64,000 bases of DNA from Sideroxydans sp. (GTDB lineage: Bacteria > Pseudomonadota > Gammaproteobacteria > Burkholderiales > Gallionellaceae), in the NCBI GenBank assembly GCA_027310725.1, contig DAIDAG010000044.1:45743-109742 (forward strand), given 5' to 3'. A program made the translations under genes and the position numbers. Numbering within the stretch: position 1 is the stretch's first letter; every line of letters begins with the position of its first letter. Shown one piece after another: positions 1 through 10,673 of this stretch. The notes below the pieces were generated by a model. That model ran no database searches. It was given only the letters and a program-made list of their open reading frames with translations, and was not told the origin of the DNA.

Positions 1-1
1 C

Positions 2-382
2 GGCGTGCAGGTGATGGCACATCCGCCCGGCAAGAAGAACGCTTCCATCCATCTGCTGTCCGGCGGCGAGAAGGCACTGACCGCCATTGCCCTGGTTTTT
101 TCGCTGTTCCAGCTCAACCCGGCGCCGTTCTGTGTGTTGGACGAGGTGGATGCACCGTTGGACGACACCAACACCGAACGATTGTGCAAACTGATCCAGA
201 AGATGTCGGACAAAACGCAGTTTGTCTACATCAGCCACAACAAGATCACCATGGAGATGGCGCAGCAGCTCATCGGCGTCACCATGCAGGAACGCGGCGT
301 ATCCAAGGTGGTGTCGGTGGATATCGAAGAGGCGTTGAAGTTGCGCGAAGACAGCGGTGGTAAAACCGCTGTTGCAGCTTAA
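2..382 (+). CDS. smc: Chromosome segregation protein SMC, C-terminal fragment
   Basis: This is the last ~126 residues of an SMC ATPase whose start lies before the window. The ABC signature [13 protein letters not shown] is followed by Walker [14 protein letters not shown] and the D-loop, then a switch histidine region ([12 protein letters not shown]). These form the C-terminal half of the SMC head, which pairs with the N-terminal Walker A to close DNA loops in the nucleoid. The reading frame is open to the window edge. The stop codon TAA overlaps the stop of the convergent DUF4124 gene in a shared TTAA. Family identification is firm because signature and Walker B spacing are typical of SMC. 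Confidence 0.95.
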   Translation, partial: GVQVMAHPPGKKNASIHLLSGGEKALTAIALVFSLFQLNPAPFCVLDEVDAPLDDTNTERLCKLIQKMSDKTQFVYISHNKITMEMAQQLIGVTMQERGVSKVVSVDIEEALKLREDSGGKTAVAA

Positions 383-831
383 TCGCAGCTGGAGCTGATT
401 GTTTTGCGGGCATCCTCCAGGCGTTGTGCGCGCGTGGCATCATCCATAAAAGAGGGATTGCCGTTGGCATCGTAAGTAACGATACGCGGGCTTTGTTCCA
501 GCGCCTGGGAGCTTTCGCGTGCAGCAGCACAGTTTTTCTTCTTGGCTTCGGTCTCCGCATCCTTTTGAGCCTGTTTTTGTGCGGCTTCTTCTTGTGCCTT
601 CTTGGATTTTTTCATTTCAGCCTCGCGTTCGGCGGCACTCTTGGGGGAGTGGGCGGCAGGAGCTTCCGCACGTTCTTTGCCCGCGATGTTGCGCACGGTT
701 TCGGTCGTTACATCGGGAGGCGGGGTATCCGAGTAATGCACTTTCCCTTCGGCATCCACCCATTTGTTCAGTGCGGCGTGGGCATTCAGGGACAGTATCG
801 ACAGTGCGATAACGAAAAGATAGTGCTTCAT
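379..831 (-). CDS. DUF4124 domain-containing periplasmic protein
   Basis: A secreted protein of about 150 aa. Starting at [10 protein letters not shown] gives a clean signal peptide ending AHA at about residue 19; an in-frame ATG five codons upstream would put acidic residues ahead of it and is less likely. The mature N-terminus, [19 protein letters not shown], is the DUF4124 signature, a small beta fold common in beta- and gammaproteobacterial envelope proteins. The rest is a Lys/Glu/Ala-rich helical stretch with two late cysteines. The function of the family is not known. It converges on smc with overlapping stop codons. Confidence 0.8.
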   Translation of the reverse strand: MKHYLFVIALSILSLNAHAALNKWVDAEGKVHYSDTPPPDVTTETVRNIAGKERAEAPAAHSPKSAAEREAEMKKSKKAQEEAAQKQAQKDAETEAKKKNCAAARESSQALEQSPRIVTYDANGNPSFMDDATRAQRLEDARKTISSSCD

Positions 832-969
832 GAGGTCATCCTCCAAGATTGATGGTCGCGAAACTAGCTGTTAATTTGCCCCGCGTCAATTTATGATAGC
901 GCCCGGGTTTTAACCTGGCTACTAATCTCAGAAGTCCGGGAACGACTACCAGCGGAGTTGCAAGCCGAA

Positions 970-1641
970 ATGTCACGTACACAATCGCAGGCAGGAATCA
1001 ATCAGGATTATTTCCAGATAGAAAAGAATCAGGAACTGGTACTCCGATTGTTTCGTTCCTATTACCGAGCGCACCAGAATTCAGGAAAACTGTTCGACGA
1101 CCTGCCGGATTTTTTCCTGGTCAAGCCGATCGACCTTAAAAATGCAGATTTGACGACGCGGCCTTCCGACAAGCTGATAATTGACGACTGCGTGAATCGG
1201 GCACAGGAGCGCAGGGGATATGTCGGAGTCAGCAAGCGGAAGAATCCCAAGCTGAACTATTATTGGCTGGAGCTGGCCGTACTTCCGTTCGTGTTGGGTG
1301 ACCCCGTGTCGGAGAACAACAAGAACGAGTTCTTCTACGTTCTGAGCAATTTCATCGAATACACAAAACGGCATCCCAAAGTCTACGGGGATATCACCGC
1401 CGAGATCGATTCCGACAAGGATCTGGCGTTGATGCTGAAAGAGATCAACAGGCAAGGCATCAGCCTTGGGGAATTGTTGCAGGTCTACCCCCAGGAGATG
1501 CTGGTCCAGTTTAACGCGAACTGGCCGATCAGCGAAGTGAACAAGCTGTTGATGACACTGAAAGACAACGATCAGAGCTGGTGTGAAGTCTTTTTCGAGT
1601 ATCTGATCTATGTCATGGGCAGAAAGGGCAAGGGCGGCTAA
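970..1641 (+). CDS. Conserved-looking hypothetical protein (~223 aa)
   Basis: No family recognised. The protein is soluble with no signal peptide or membrane segment, balanced in charge, and rich in Asn, Lys and Tyr. It has a recognisable globular middle (YYWLELAVLPFVLGDP). The ATG at 970 is chosen; a TTG four codons earlier at 958 is possible. It lies just upstream of guaB in the same direction, but a TATAAT element begins 29 bases after its stop, so guaB probably has its own promoter. The codon usage matches the neighbours, which supports a real gene. Confidence 0.65.
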   Translation: MSRTQSQAGINQDYFQIEKNQELVLRLFRSYYRAHQNSGKLFDDLPDFFLVKPIDLKNADLTTRPSDKLIIDDCVNRAQERRGYVGVSKRKNPKLNYYWLELAVLPFVLGDPVSENNKNEFFYVLSNFIEYTKRHPKVYGDITAEIDSDKDLALMLKEINRQGISLGELLQVYPQEMLVQFNANWPISEVNKLLMTLKDNDQSWCEVFFEYLIYVMGRKGKGG

Positions 1642-1670
1642 TCGCAGTGAGACCGCTGCGCAAGTTTTGA

Positions 1671-1676
1671 TATAAT
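1671..1676 (+). promoter_or_regulatory. Probable -10 element of guaB promoter
   Basis: A perfect TATAAT sits 26 bases before the guaB start. The -35 region 17 bases upstream (around 1648-1653) is a poor match to TTGACA, so strength is uncertain. The position between the preceding stop codon and guaB fits a dedicated guaBA promoter. Confidence 0.5.
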
Positions 1677-1701
1677 GCGCTCTTTGCAGAGGAAGGTTCC
1701 C

Positions 1702-3162
1702 ATGCGTATTACCCAAAAAGCCCTCACCTTCGACGATGTACTGCTGCTTCCGGCACATTCCAACGTCTTGCCGCGCGACGTCAGCCTGCGTACACAGCTA
1801 ACCCGCAATATCACCTTGAACATACCGTTGCTGTCTGCGGCGATGGACACCGTCACCGAGGCACGCCTGGCGATCGCCCTGGCGCAGGAAGGCGGCATCG
1901 GCATCGTACACAAGAACATGACCGCCAAAGAGCAGGCGGCACAGGTCTCAAAGGTCAAGCGTTTCGAAAGCGGCGTGGTGAAGGATCCCATTACCATCGC
2001 GCCGAATATGACTGTGCGCGATGTGCTCAATCTGACCCGGCAGCACAAGATATCCGGCTTGCCGGTGCTGCAAGGCAAACAGGTCGTCGGTATCGTGACC
2101 AACCGTGACCTGCGTTTCGAAAGCAATCTCGACCAGTCCATCACCAATATCATGACGCCGCGCGAAAGGCTTATCGTCGTCAAGGAAAACGCCAACCGCG
2201 ACGAAGCGCGCAACCTGATGCACAAGCACCGCATCGAACGCGTGCTGGTCGTGAACGATGCGTTCGAACTGTGCGGGCTCATCACGGTGAAAGACATCCT
2301 GAAATCCAGCGAACACCCCCTGGCTTGCAAGGACCATTACGGTCGTTTGCGCGTCGGCGCAGCGGTGGGAGTGGGTGAAGGAACCGAAGAGCGCGTGGCG
2401 TTATTGGTCGAGGCGGGCGTGGATGTGCTGGTGGTGGATACTGCCCACGGCCATTCCCAGGGCGTGCTGAGCCGGGTGCAGTGGGTCAAGAAAAACTATC
2501 CCAAGGTCGATGTGATCGGCGGCAATATCGCGACCGCAGCCGCGGCCAGGGCGCTGGTCGACCACGGTGCGGACGGCGTCAAGGTCGGTATCGGTCCCGG
2601 ATCGATCTGCACCACGCGCATGGTGGCCGGTGTCGGCGTTCCCCAGATCACTGCTATCCAGAATGTGGCGGATGCCCTGGCGGATTCCGATGTACCGCTC
2701 ATTGCCGACGGCGGAGTGCGTTTTTCCGGCGACATTTCCAAGGCGATCGCGGCCGGTGCGCATGCCGTCATGCTGGGTGGACTGTTTGCGGGCACCGAAG
2801 AAGCGCCGGGCGATATCGAGTTATACCAGGGGCGTTCCTACAAATCCTACCGCGGTATGGGCAGTCTGGGTGCGATGCAACAAGGTTCCAGTGATCGCTA
2901 CTTCCAGGAAAACGAGGGCAACCAGGACAAGCTGGTTCCGGAAGGCGTCGAGGGGCGTGTACCCTACAAAGGCAGCGTACTGGCTGTGATACACCAATTG
3001 CTGGGAGGTCTGCGCGCGAGCATGGGTTACCTGGGCTGCCCCGATATCACTACCGTGCATGCCAAAGCGGAATTCGTCGAGATCACCTCTGCCGGTATTC
3101 GCGAATCGCATGTGCATGACGTGCAAATCACCAAAGAAGCGCCGAACTACCACATAGACTAG
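1702..3162 (+). CDS. guaB: Inosine-5'-monophosphate dehydrogenase
   Basis: This enzyme oxidises IMP to XMP with NAD+, the committed step of GMP synthesis. The protein is 486 aa, the normal bacterial length. The start at [10 protein letters not shown] is preceded by a GAGGAAGG ribosome site; an upstream in-frame ATG at 1675 would give an atypical extension. The N-terminal TIM-barrel strand is followed by a tandem CBS (Bateman) module at about residues 95-200. The active-site loop GPGSICTTR carries catalytic Cys303, and the flap RGMGSLGAM lies further on. The gene is followed after 87 bases by guaA, giving the classic guaBA pair, with an inverted repeat in the gap. Confidence 0.98.
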   Translation: MRITQKALTFDDVLLLPAHSNVLPRDVSLRTQLTRNITLNIPLLSAAMDTVTEARLAIALAQEGGIGIVHKNMTAKEQAAQVSKVKRFESGVVKDPITIAPNMTVRDVLNLTRQHKISGLPVLQGKQVVGIVTNRDLRFESNLDQSITNIMTPRERLIVVKENANRDEARNLMHKHRIERVLVVNDAFELCGLITVKDILKSSEHPLACKDHYGRLRVGAAVGVGEGTEERVALLVEAGVDVLVVDTAHGHSQGVLSRVQWVKKNYPKVDVIGGNIATAAAARALVDHGADGVKVGIGPGSICTTRMVAGVGVPQITAIQNVADALADSDVPLIADGGVRFSGDISKAIAAGAHAVMLGGLFAGTEEAPGDIELYQGRSYKSYRGMGSLGAMQQGSSDRYFQENEGNQDKLVPEGVEGRVPYKGSVLAVIHQLLGGLRASMGYLGCPDITTVHAKAEFVEITSAGIRESHVHDVQITKEAPNYHID

Positions 3163-3249
3163 GATTTTGGAACCGGGATTTAGGATTTGGGGAGGAGACT
3201 CCTGGATTCGCCTAATTCCTAAATCCTAAATCCAACATCCTGAGAAACC
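3163..3249. repeat. guaB-guaA spacer with imperfect inverted repeat
   Basis: The spacer carries the arm GGATTTAGGATTTGG at 3176-3190 and its near-complement CCTAAATCCTAAATCC at 3218-3233. The pairing is 14 of 15 positions, and each arm is itself a short direct repeat of GGATTT(A). The transcript could fold into a long stem with a ~27-base loop. There is no T-tract, so this is not a standard terminator. It may be a processing or stabilising hairpin inside the guaBA mRNA, or simply local duplication. Confidence 0.6.
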
Positions 3250-4830
3250 ATGCACAAAAAAATCCTAATACTCGATTTCGGTTCCCAATACACCCAGCTC
3301 ATCGCCCGTCGCGTGCGCGAAACTCATGTCTATTGCGAGTTGCATCCGTGGGACATGACAGAGGCGGATATCAAAGCTTTCGATCCCGCTGGAGTCATTC
3401 TATCCGGCGGCCCGAATTCGGTTTACGAGGATGAGACGCCCAAAGCGCCGCCTGTCGTGTTCGAGTTGGGTGTGCCGGTGCTGGGTATTTGCTACGGCAT
3501 GCAGACCATGGCGGCACAACTTGGCGGCAAGGTCGAGAGTGGCAAAGTACGCGAGTTCGGTTATGCCGAGATTCGCGCTCACGGACATTCCAGATTGTTC
3601 GACGGTGTTCAGGATAAAACCAATGCGGCAGGTCACGGCTTGCTTGACGTATGGATGAGCCACGGTGACAAGGTGACGGCGCTGCCGCCCGGTTTCTCTG
3701 CCATTGCTTCCAATGCCGCGACACCCTATGCTGCGATGGCGGACGAAGCGCGCCGTTTCTATGGAGTACAGTTCCATCCGGAAGTCACCCATACGTATCA
3801 AGGCAAGGCTATCCTGGCGAGATTCGTGCACGATATCTGCGGTTGCGGGCAGGACTGGAACATGCCGGACTACATCGTCGAGGCGGTGGAGAAGATACGC
3901 GCGCAAGTGGGTAATGAAGAAGTCATTCTCGGCCTGTCCGGCGGCGTGGATTCTTCCGTGGCGGCGGCGCTGATCCATCGCGCCATCGGCGACAAACTGA
4001 CCTGCGTGTTCGTGGACAACGGCCTGCTGCGCCTGCACGAAGGCGAGCAGGTGATGGAGACTTTCGGCAAGAATCTGAACATGAAAGTCATCCATGTGGA
4101 TGCCAGCGGCGAATTCATGAAGCATCTTGCCGGCGTGACCGACCCGGAACAGAAACGCAAGATCATCGGACGCGAATTCGTCGAAGTGTTCCAGCGCGAG
4201 TCCGCGAAACTGAAACAGGCCAAATGGCTGGCCCAAGGCACCATCTACCCGGACGTGATCGAATCCGCCGGAGGGAAAACAAAGAAGGCCCACACGATCA
4301 AGTCGCACCACAACGTCGGCGGGCTGCCGGAATCCATGCACCTCAAATTATTGGAACCTCTGCGCGAGTTGTTCAAGGATGAAGTGCGCGAGCTTGGCGT
4401 GGCATTGGGTTTGCCGGCAGACATGGTTTACCGCCATCCGTTCCCGGGGCCGGGCCTGGGCGTGCGCATCCTGGGCGAAGTGAAAAGGGAATATGCCGAA
4501 TTGCTGCGTCGCGCCGATGCCATTTTCATCGAAGAGCTGCGCAACACCCGGGATGCCAGCGGCAAAAGCTGGTATGACCTGACCAGCCAGGCTTTCACGG
4601 TGTTCCTTCCGGTGAAATCGGTCGGCGTGATGGGTGACGGGCGCACCTACGAATGGGTGGTGTCCTTGCGTGCCGTGCAGACGCAGGACTTCATGACGGC
4701 GCACTGGGCACATTTGCCTTACGAGCTGCTGGGCAAGGTGTCGAACCGCATCATCAACGAGGTGCGCGGCATCAACCGTGTGGTCTACGACATCTCGGGC
4801 AAGCCGCCTGCCACCATTGAGTGGGAGTGA
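3250..4830 (+). CDS. guaA: GMP synthase (glutamine-hydrolysing)
   Basis: Converts XMP to GMP using glutamine and ATP. The protein is 526 aa, essentially the E. coli length. The class I amidotransferase domain fills the first ~200 residues, with nucleophile Cys81 in GICYGMQ and the His176/Glu178 pair in QFHPEVTH. The ATP-pyrophosphatase P-loop LSGGVDSSV is near residue 230. The C-terminal dimerisation region is complete and ends PPATIEWE. All catalytic residues are present. It is the second gene of guaBA and is followed 43 bases later by a c-di-GMP enzyme, whose substrate GTP derives from this pathway, though functional coupling is only a guess. Confidence 0.98.
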   Translation: MHKKILILDFGSQYTQLIARRVRETHVYCELHPWDMTEADIKAFDPAGVILSGGPNSVYEDETPKAPPVVFELGVPVLGICYGMQTMAAQLGGKVESGKVREFGYAEIRAHGHSRLFDGVQDKTNAAGHGLLDVWMSHGDKVTALPPGFSAIASNAATPYAAMADEARRFYGVQFHPEVTHTYQGKAILARFVHDICGCGQDWNMPDYIVEAVEKIRAQVGNEEVILGLSGGVDSSVAAALIHRAIGDKLTCVFVDNGLLRLHEGEQVMETFGKNLNMKVIHVDASGEFMKHLAGVTDPEQKRKIIGREFVEVFQRESAKLKQAKWLAQGTIYPDVIESAGGKTKKAHTIKSHHNVGGLPESMHLKLLEPLRELFKDEVRELGVALGLPADMVYRHPFPGPGLGVRILGEVKREYAELLRRADAIFIEELRNTRDASGKSWYDLTSQAFTVFLPVKSVGVMGDGRTYEWVVSLRAVQTQDFMTAHWAHLPYELLGKVSNRIINEVRGINRVVYDISGKPPATIEWE

Positions 4831-4873
4831 CGCGTGATCTTGCTGCGGCGCAGATAGGAACTTAAGATCCGGC

Positions 4874-7849
4874 ATGCGTCCTTCCGCAATCTACCGTAGG
4901 ACAGATGTGCCCGGGTTGCTTGGATTCGGGGCGGTGTATGCGCTGCTCATCAAACTCAATCTCACCTATCTCACCAGTGACGGAAATATTTCGCCGGTTT
5001 GGCTGCCCAGCGGATTAGGTCTCGCCGCATTGTTGATAGGCGGGAAAAAATACTGGCCCGCCATTCTTGTTGGCGCAATGGCGACCTATCTGGCTGTCGG
5101 GCGTTCTCTTCCGGTCGCATTCTGTATCGCATCGAGCAATACCATCGAGCCCCTTCTTGCGGTGTGGCTGCTTTCGCGCATCAGGCGTTTCGACCCGAAA
5201 CTGCAATTTTCGGGAGATTATCTTTGGCTGATTTCCATCGGGGCTCCCGTTGCGGCGCTGGCCGCATTCATAGGCGCTGCCGGCCTGACGATGGCAGGCA
5301 TTCTGCCCCGTGACGCCATCGTTCTGGAATGGATGTCCTGGTGGCGCGGAAACCTGTTTGGTATCGCAATACTCACACCCGCCTTGCTGATCTGGCGCAA
5401 TTGGCCGGCGGGCTGGACAAGAGGCACCGGCAGGGGCTTTGAGGCGTTGATGTTCATCATGCTTGCGTTCCTGACAAGCCTGGTGGCTTTTCATGGCTGG
5501 ACGCCCCAATCCGTATCCGGCTTCCCCTTGGGGTATCTGATGTTCCTGTTTGTCAGCTGGGGAGCGCTCCGCTTCGGGCGGCATGGCGTTACGCTGATAC
5601 TGTTGATGTCGGCGATACAGGGAATCCTGGGTTCCCTGGACGGTGTGGGTTTTTTTGCCACGGATATCAATACCGGATTGGCGAATTTCTGGCTGTTCAT
5701 GATGAGCATGACCGTCGTCGGGATCGTGCTCTCGACCACGATCCTGCACCACCGGCGTGATGCCGGGGCCTTGCGCGAAAGTGAGTCGAGGCTGCATGAG
5801 ATCCTCGATCATGCGCCTGTCGGTGTCTGGCTGGTCGGACCGGACGGGAAATACCGGTTCGTGAACAGGCGCTTTTGCGCCTCCACAGGCATTCCGGAAA
5901 GCGCATTTTTGAACACCAAACACTTGCCTGATCTTTTGGGCGAGGAGGTTGCGGCGAATTTCCTGGCTTCGGATCGTACCTGCCTGACCCAGGACGCGCC
6001 CTTCGTCTCGGTCGAACCGATCACGCTGGTGGACGGGAAATCGCATCAGTTGGAGATCACCAAGTCTAAGCTGCGCGATACCAAAGGCGAAGTGGTCGGC
6101 GTCATCGGTATTTCCGTGGATGTCACCGCACGCAAACAGGCCGAAGAGGCACTGCGCGAAAGCGAGGCACTATGGAGTTTTGCGCTTGAAGGCGGCGGCG
6201 ATTGCGTGTGGGACTGGAACCTGCAAACCAACGAAGTATTGCTTTCAAAGGGTGGCAAGGGCATGTTCGGGTTCGCCGACGACGAAATCGGCAACAGCAT
6301 GACGGAATGGAATGCGCGCGTTCATCCGGACGACATTGCCCGTTTGCTGGCCCATATCGGGGATTTTTTCCGCGAAAAACGTGACAGGTTCGCCGCCGAA
6401 TATCGCGTACGCTGCAAGGACGAGAGCTGGAAATGGATTTTGACCCGCGGCATGGTGGCGCATCGCGCAGACGATGGCACGGTGGTGCGCATGATCGGCA
6501 CGCACACCGACCTGACCGAGCGCAAGCAGGCTGAAGAGACCATCCAGCGCCAGGCAAACTACGATGCGCTCACCCAGTTGCCCAATCGTCACCTTTTCCG
6601 CGATCGTCTGGAACAAACCATCAGGGCATCCAAGCGTGACCATTCACCGTTTGTACTCCTGCTGATCGACCTCGATCATTTCAAGGAGGTCAACGATACC
6701 ATGGGGCATGATGCCGGTGACTTCTTGCTGGTGGATGCCGCACAACGCATCCAGCACTGCATGCGCGAATCCGATACGGTGGCACGCATGGGAGGGGATG
6801 AGTTCGTCGTGATCCTGCCGGACATCAGCGATACCGCGAGTATCGAGCGGATTGCGATGGCGATCATCGAAAAGCTGGCCGCCCCTTTCCTGTTGGGCGA
6901 AGAGAAGGCTTTCATTTCCGCCAGCATCGGCATCACGCTTTATCCCAACGATGCAGGGAGCATGGAAACACTGCTGAAGAACGCGGACCAGGCGATGTAT
7001 GTCGCCAAAAATCTGGGACGCAACCGTTTCAGCTATTTCACGCCCGTATTGCAGGAGAACGCGCAGAAGCGCATGCGCCTGGTCAACGACCTGCGCGACG
7101 CCCTGGCGTCCGGCCAGTTCTGCGTGTATTACCAGCCTATCGTTGAACTGGCGACGGGAGATATCCACAAGGCCGAAGCGCTGATCCGCTGGATGCATCC
7201 CAAACGCGGCATGGTAAGTCCTGCCGAGTTCATTCCGCTGGCAGAAGAGATAGGCATGATCGTCGAGATCGGCGATTGGGTGTTGCGGCAGGCAATGCAT
7301 CAGGTGAAGCGTCTTCAGGCGAGCCACCACAAGGGTTTCCAGATCAGTGTCAACAAATCCCCGGTGCAGTTCCACAACGACAATCCGCAGAAGACCGCGG
7401 AATGGCTGAATGAATTGGATCAGAACGGATTGCACGCGAGCAGCCTGATCGTGGAAATCACCGAAGGCGTTTTGCTGGACGATGCGGGCCATATCAAGGA
7501 CAGCCTGCTGGCCTCGCGCGATGCCGGTATCCAGGTCGCGATCGACGATTTCGGCACGGGCTATTCTTCCCTGGCCTACCTCAAGAAATTCGACATCGAT
7601 TACCTGAAGATCGACCGGTCTTTTGTGAATAATCTGGGCAACGAGACCGACGATATGGCTTTGTGCGAGGCGATCATCGTCATGGCACACAAGCTCGGGT
7701 TGAAAGTCATTGCCGAAGGCGTCGAGACCGAACAGCAGCGCGATATGCTGCAGCATGCCGGATGCGACTATGCGCAAGGGTTCCTGTTTTCAAAGGCGAT
7801 TCCGGCGCAAGAGCTTGAGGCCTTGTTGCAGAAGAACAAAGCCCCCTGA
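4874..7849 (+). CDS. MASE1-PAS-PAS-GGDEF-EAL cyclic-di-GMP enzyme
   Basis: A 991-aa membrane sensor that should make and/or degrade cyclic-di-GMP. The N-terminal ~300 residues form a multi-pass MASE1 sensor (many Leu/Ile/Val helices, PVWLPSGLGLAALL). Two PAS/PAC modules follow at about 305-430 and 435-560, then GGDEF (intact GGDEF at 640-644) and EAL (EALIRW at 768). The EAL metal and base residues look complete: SVNKSPVQF, VEITEG, DDFGTGYSS, KIDRSF and AEGVETE. Both activities are therefore possible. It lies downstream of guaA in the same direction; no terminator was seen between them. Confidence 0.93.
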   Translation: MRPSAIYRRTDVPGLLGFGAVYALLIKLNLTYLTSDGNISPVWLPSGLGLAALLIGGKKYWPAILVGAMATYLAVGRSLPVAFCIASSNTIEPLLAVWLLSRIRRFDPKLQFSGDYLWLISIGAPVAALAAFIGAAGLTMAGILPRDAIVLEWMSWWRGNLFGIAILTPALLIWRNWPAGWTRGTGRGFEALMFIMLAFLTSLVAFHGWTPQSVSGFPLGYLMFLFVSWGALRFGRHGVTLILLMSAIQGILGSLDGVGFFATDINTGLANFWLFMMSMTVVGIVLSTTILHHRRDAGALRESESRLHEILDHAPVGVWLVGPDGKYRFVNRRFCASTGIPESAFLNTKHLPDLLGEEVAANFLASDRTCLTQDAPFVSVEPITLVDGKSHQLEITKSKLRDTKGEVVGVIGISVDVTARKQAEEALRESEALWSFALEGGGDCVWDWNLQTNEVLLSKGGKGMFGFADDEIGNSMTEWNARVHPDDIARLLAHIGDFFREKRDRFAAEYRVRCKDESWKWILTRGMVAHRADDGTVVRMIGTHTDLTERKQAEETIQRQANYDALTQLPNRHLFRDRLEQTIRASKRDHSPFVLLLIDLDHFKEVNDTMGHDAGDFLLVDAAQRIQHCMRESDTVARMGGDEFVVILPDISDTASIERIAMAIIEKLAAPFLLGEEKAFISASIGITLYPNDAGSMETLLKNADQAMYVAKNLGRNRFSYFTPVLQENAQKRMRLVNDLRDALASGQFCVYYQPIVELATGDIHKAEALIRWMHPKRGMVSPAEFIPLAEEIGMIVEIGDWVLRQAMHQVKRLQASHHKGFQISVNKSPVQFHNDNPQKTAEWLNELDQNGLHASSLIVEITEGVLLDDAGHIKDSLLASRDAGIQVAIDDFGTGYSSLAYLKKFDIDYLKIDRSFVNNLGNETDDMALCEAIIVMAHKLGLKVIAEGVETEQQRDMLQHAGCDYAQGFLFSKAIPAQELEALLQKNKAP

Positions 7850-8069
7850 TTTTCATTCATCCATAAATCGGGAATCCATGCGGTCTTCCGCATCGGGCCT
7901 GAATGCACACATTCCGGATATCGTGATAGAGGCTTTGCAAGCCGCAAACCTCTCCGTTTCATGAAATGGACTGTATTTCTGCTTTTATTCCACCCTTTAG
8001 CGCGAGACCGAACTGTTACTTTAGCGTCGAGCCGATGCCTTGGGTATCAATAAGCGAAAGAGGTGGAAC

Positions 8070-10673
8070 ATGTCAGCACTGAAAAATATCCGGTTGGTTT
8101 CTTCCCGTGGCGAAGAAAGCCCCATCGAATCGGAAGCGATACTTGAATCGCGCGGACGCGTCGAAGCGGAGATAGAAGCGCAGCTGGCGGTACAGGCCAG
8201 AACCCGCGCCGAAGCACATGCACGAGCCATTTTGCAGGGAAAAGTGCGGCAGGAAAGCGAGCTTACCGAGCAAATAGAGGCGCGCACGCGCGCCGAATCC
8301 GAAGCGACCGGGGAAGTTAAGGCGCGCCTTGATCTGGAACGCGAGTTGGCAGCTGCCGCTTACGCCAGAAAGAAGACCGAGGAACTTTTGACCGGTGTGG
8401 TGCGGGAGAAGCTGGAAGCGGAAAGACAGGCACAGGCCGAAATGGAACAGCGCCTGGCCGCCGAGCAGCGTGTACGCAAAGAACTGGAACAACAAGCAGA
8501 AGCGGATCGTGAAGCGGCCCTGTTGGCGCAAGAAAAAGCCCACACGGAACAATTGCTGACTCAGGCAGTGCAGAACAAGCTCAAGTCCGAGAAAGAGGCG
8601 ATGGCGATGATCAACGCGAAGCTGGCTGCCGAAGAGTCCGCACGAGAAGCGATGAACGCCCGCGTACGGGCCGAGATGCTGGTGTTGGCCGAAAAGCAAG
8701 CCCGCGTTGCTGCCGAGCTGGATGCCGAGCGCGCCGCGATGGCGCGTGCGGACGAAGAACGCAAAGCAGCCAGGGAAGTCGAACTACGCATACAGATCGA
8801 ACGACAGGCGCAGGCGGAAGCATCCGCGCGCGTTGCCGCGGAGCTGCAAACGACCGAGATTGCCAGAAAGGCCGTCGCGACGGAACAAGAAGAACGTCTG
8901 GCTGCTGAACGCAAGCTGCAGGCGGAACAAGAGATGTTGAAGCTGCTGGAATCGCGTGTAGAAGCAGAGCAACAAGCCATCAAGGAACGCGAGGCGGCCA
9001 ATGCGCTCCTGAAGCAGATCGAACTGGAAGCCCGGGACTTGCTGGCTGCGGAAGAACAAGCCAAGCGTGCAGCCGAGGTCAAATTGCAGGCGGAACGCGA
9101 GTTGACCGCGATGGCGCAGCAGCGGGCCGAGGCCGATATGCGTGCTTCGCATGCCATCGAATTGCAGGTGCATGCCGAAACAGAAGCAATAGAGCAGGCA
9201 AACCGGCGCTATGAGATGGCGGAATGCGCCAGAAGTATCGCCGAAGGCAAGGCTGAAATGGAAGCCGGGCTTTTTGCACAGGAACAGGCGCAGGCCCGGG
9301 CGGACGAGTTGGCTGCCCGTGAGCTTCAAAAGAAACTGGAGGCCATCAACGCAGCCCTGCCTTTGGCCGAACAACGCGCACGCGCGATGGTGGAATCCTG
9401 CCTGGCTGAAGAAGGGAGACTGGCTGCGGAACAGGCTGCCTTGGAGGCTTTGCAAAAGCGTGCCGATGCCGAGCGTCTCGCGGAAGAGGCGGTCAGACAA
9501 AGACAGGCATCGGACGAGGAAGCAGCCCGGATTGCAGAGGCCAAATTGTCCGTCGAGAACGCTGCCATCGAACAGATCACCTTGCGCATGGATGCCGAGT
9601 TGCGTGCCATCGAAGCCGATAATGAATGCATCGCGGCCGAAGTGCGCGCGCAGGAGGCTGCCGCCGCCAAACTGGCGATGTCGGAAAAAATGATCGCAGC
9701 AGCGAGGGAGAAGGAAGAGCTGGAGATTCGTGCATCCAACATGGCAAAGTTGAAAACCGAATCACTGGCGCTCGCCATCAAATCCGAGGAAGAAACGATG
9801 CAAGCCGATGCGCGCGCCGCGATGCAGGCACGCCAGCGTATCGCTGCAGCAGAGGAGACCAGGCGTCGCATTGAAGAGCGTGAACGCCAGGAGACTGCAC
9901 AATTGTTGTTGGATCAGCAGAACAGGGATGCGGAAGAGCGGGCTGCAGCCGAGCGTGTTGCAGCACTGGTGAGCAGGCGCATCGCGGTTGCCGAAGAAAA
10001 CAAACTGCTTGTCGCAGAGCGCGAACGTGAGGAGGCGACCAGGTTGGAACTGGAGCAACGGAACCAGGCCCTGGAACAACAGTATCTTCTGTTGTCACAA
10101 CAGAATCGGGAAGCCGAAGAACGTCTGGTTGCCGCTTGCAATGTACGCATCGAAGCAGAACGTTTGGCTGTCGAAGCGACAGAAGGTCGCATCGCCGCCG
10201 AGCAACAGGCCGCCGAATTGACGCGCAGGAGAGATTTCGCAGAATTGCTGGCACACCAGGCCGTCAACGAAAAGATGGCAATGCAGGAGCAGGCCATCGC
10301 TGCGTTACGCCAGAGCGAGGAACTGGAGCGCGGCCTGACCGACAAGGTGAAAGAAGAATTGCATCAGGCCAAGACCCAGCTGGAAACCGGGAAGCTGCTG
10401 CAACGGCTGAGCAAGACGCACCGGATCAATCGCTTCTCTCAAGTCGCCTTGTCTGCGATGTTGTTGCTTGTGGCGGGCATGTGGTTCGGGGGAGCGGGTT
10501 CGAACGCCAGGACGGAGAACACCGCGAACAACGGGAAGATAGTCGTTGCACAATCCGCACCTGAAAGGCGGGCAAGCGAACCAGCAGATCTGGGTAACCT
10601 GAAACTATCTGCCAATTTGGGCAATTCATCTTCGATACAGGGAGCTCAGGGGGCGGCTGAAAAAGAGTTTTAG
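8070..10673 (+). CDS. Long alanine-rich coiled-coil protein with C-terminal membrane anchor
   Basis: An 867-aa protein made almost entirely of Ala, Glu, Arg, Gln and Leu in heptad-like order (recurring AExxAR, EAExRA and AAEE motifs). This predicts one very long helix. Near residue 790 a single hydrophobic segment (ALSAMLLLVAGMWFGG) is followed by ~60 polar residues, consistent with a C-terminal inner-membrane anchor. The ATG at 8070 has an AGAGGTGG ribosome site; an upstream TTG at 8040 is less likely. No enzyme motif is seen. It could be a scaffold, polar-localisation or TolA-like spacer. It resembles the protein at 23784 in composition and anchor but lacks that protein's AsmA-like domain. 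Confidence 0.75.
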   Translation: MSALKNIRLVSSRGEESPIESEAILESRGRVEAEIEAQLAVQARTRAEAHARAILQGKVRQESELTEQIEARTRAESEATGEVKARLDLERELAAAAYARKKTEELLTGVVREKLEAERQAQAEMEQRLAAEQRVRKELEQQAEADREAALLAQEKAHTEQLLTQAVQNKLKSEKEAMAMINAKLAAEESAREAMNARVRAEMLVLAEKQARVAAELDAERAAMARADEERKAAREVELRIQIERQAQAEASARVAAELQTTEIARKAVATEQEERLAAERKLQAEQEMLKLLESRVEAEQQAIKEREAANALLKQIELEARDLLAAEEQAKRAAEVKLQAERELTAMAQQRAEADMRASHAIELQVHAETEAIEQANRRYEMAECARSIAEGKAEMEAGLFAQEQAQARADELAARELQKKLEAINAALPLAEQRARAMVESCLAEEGRLAAEQAALEALQKRADAERLAEEAVRQRQASDEEAARIAEAKLSVENAAIEQITLRMDAELRAIEADNECIAAEVRAQEAAAAKLAMSEKMIAAAREKEELEIRASNMAKLKTESLALAIKSEEETMQADARAAMQARQRIAAAEETRRRIEERERQETAQLLLDQQNRDAEERAAAERVAALVSRRIAVAEENKLLVAEREREEATRLELEQRNQALEQQYLLLSQQNREAEERLVAACNVRIEAERLAVEATEGRIAAEQQAAELTRRRDFAELLAHQAVNEKMAMQEQAIAALRQSEELERGLTDKVKEELHQAKTQLETGKLLQRLSKTHRINRFSQVALSAMLLLVAGMWFGGAGSNARTENTANNGKIVVAQSAPERRASEPADLGNLKLSANLGNSSSIQGAQGAAEKEF

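Noticed and set aside
3400..4341. 313-aa frame antisense to guaA
   Set aside because: Fully inside a conserved gene, no motif and no start signal.
8561..9871. Several minus-strand Ala/Ser/Arg-rich frames
   Set aside because: Shadows of the coiled-coil gene at 8070; the same artefact as above.
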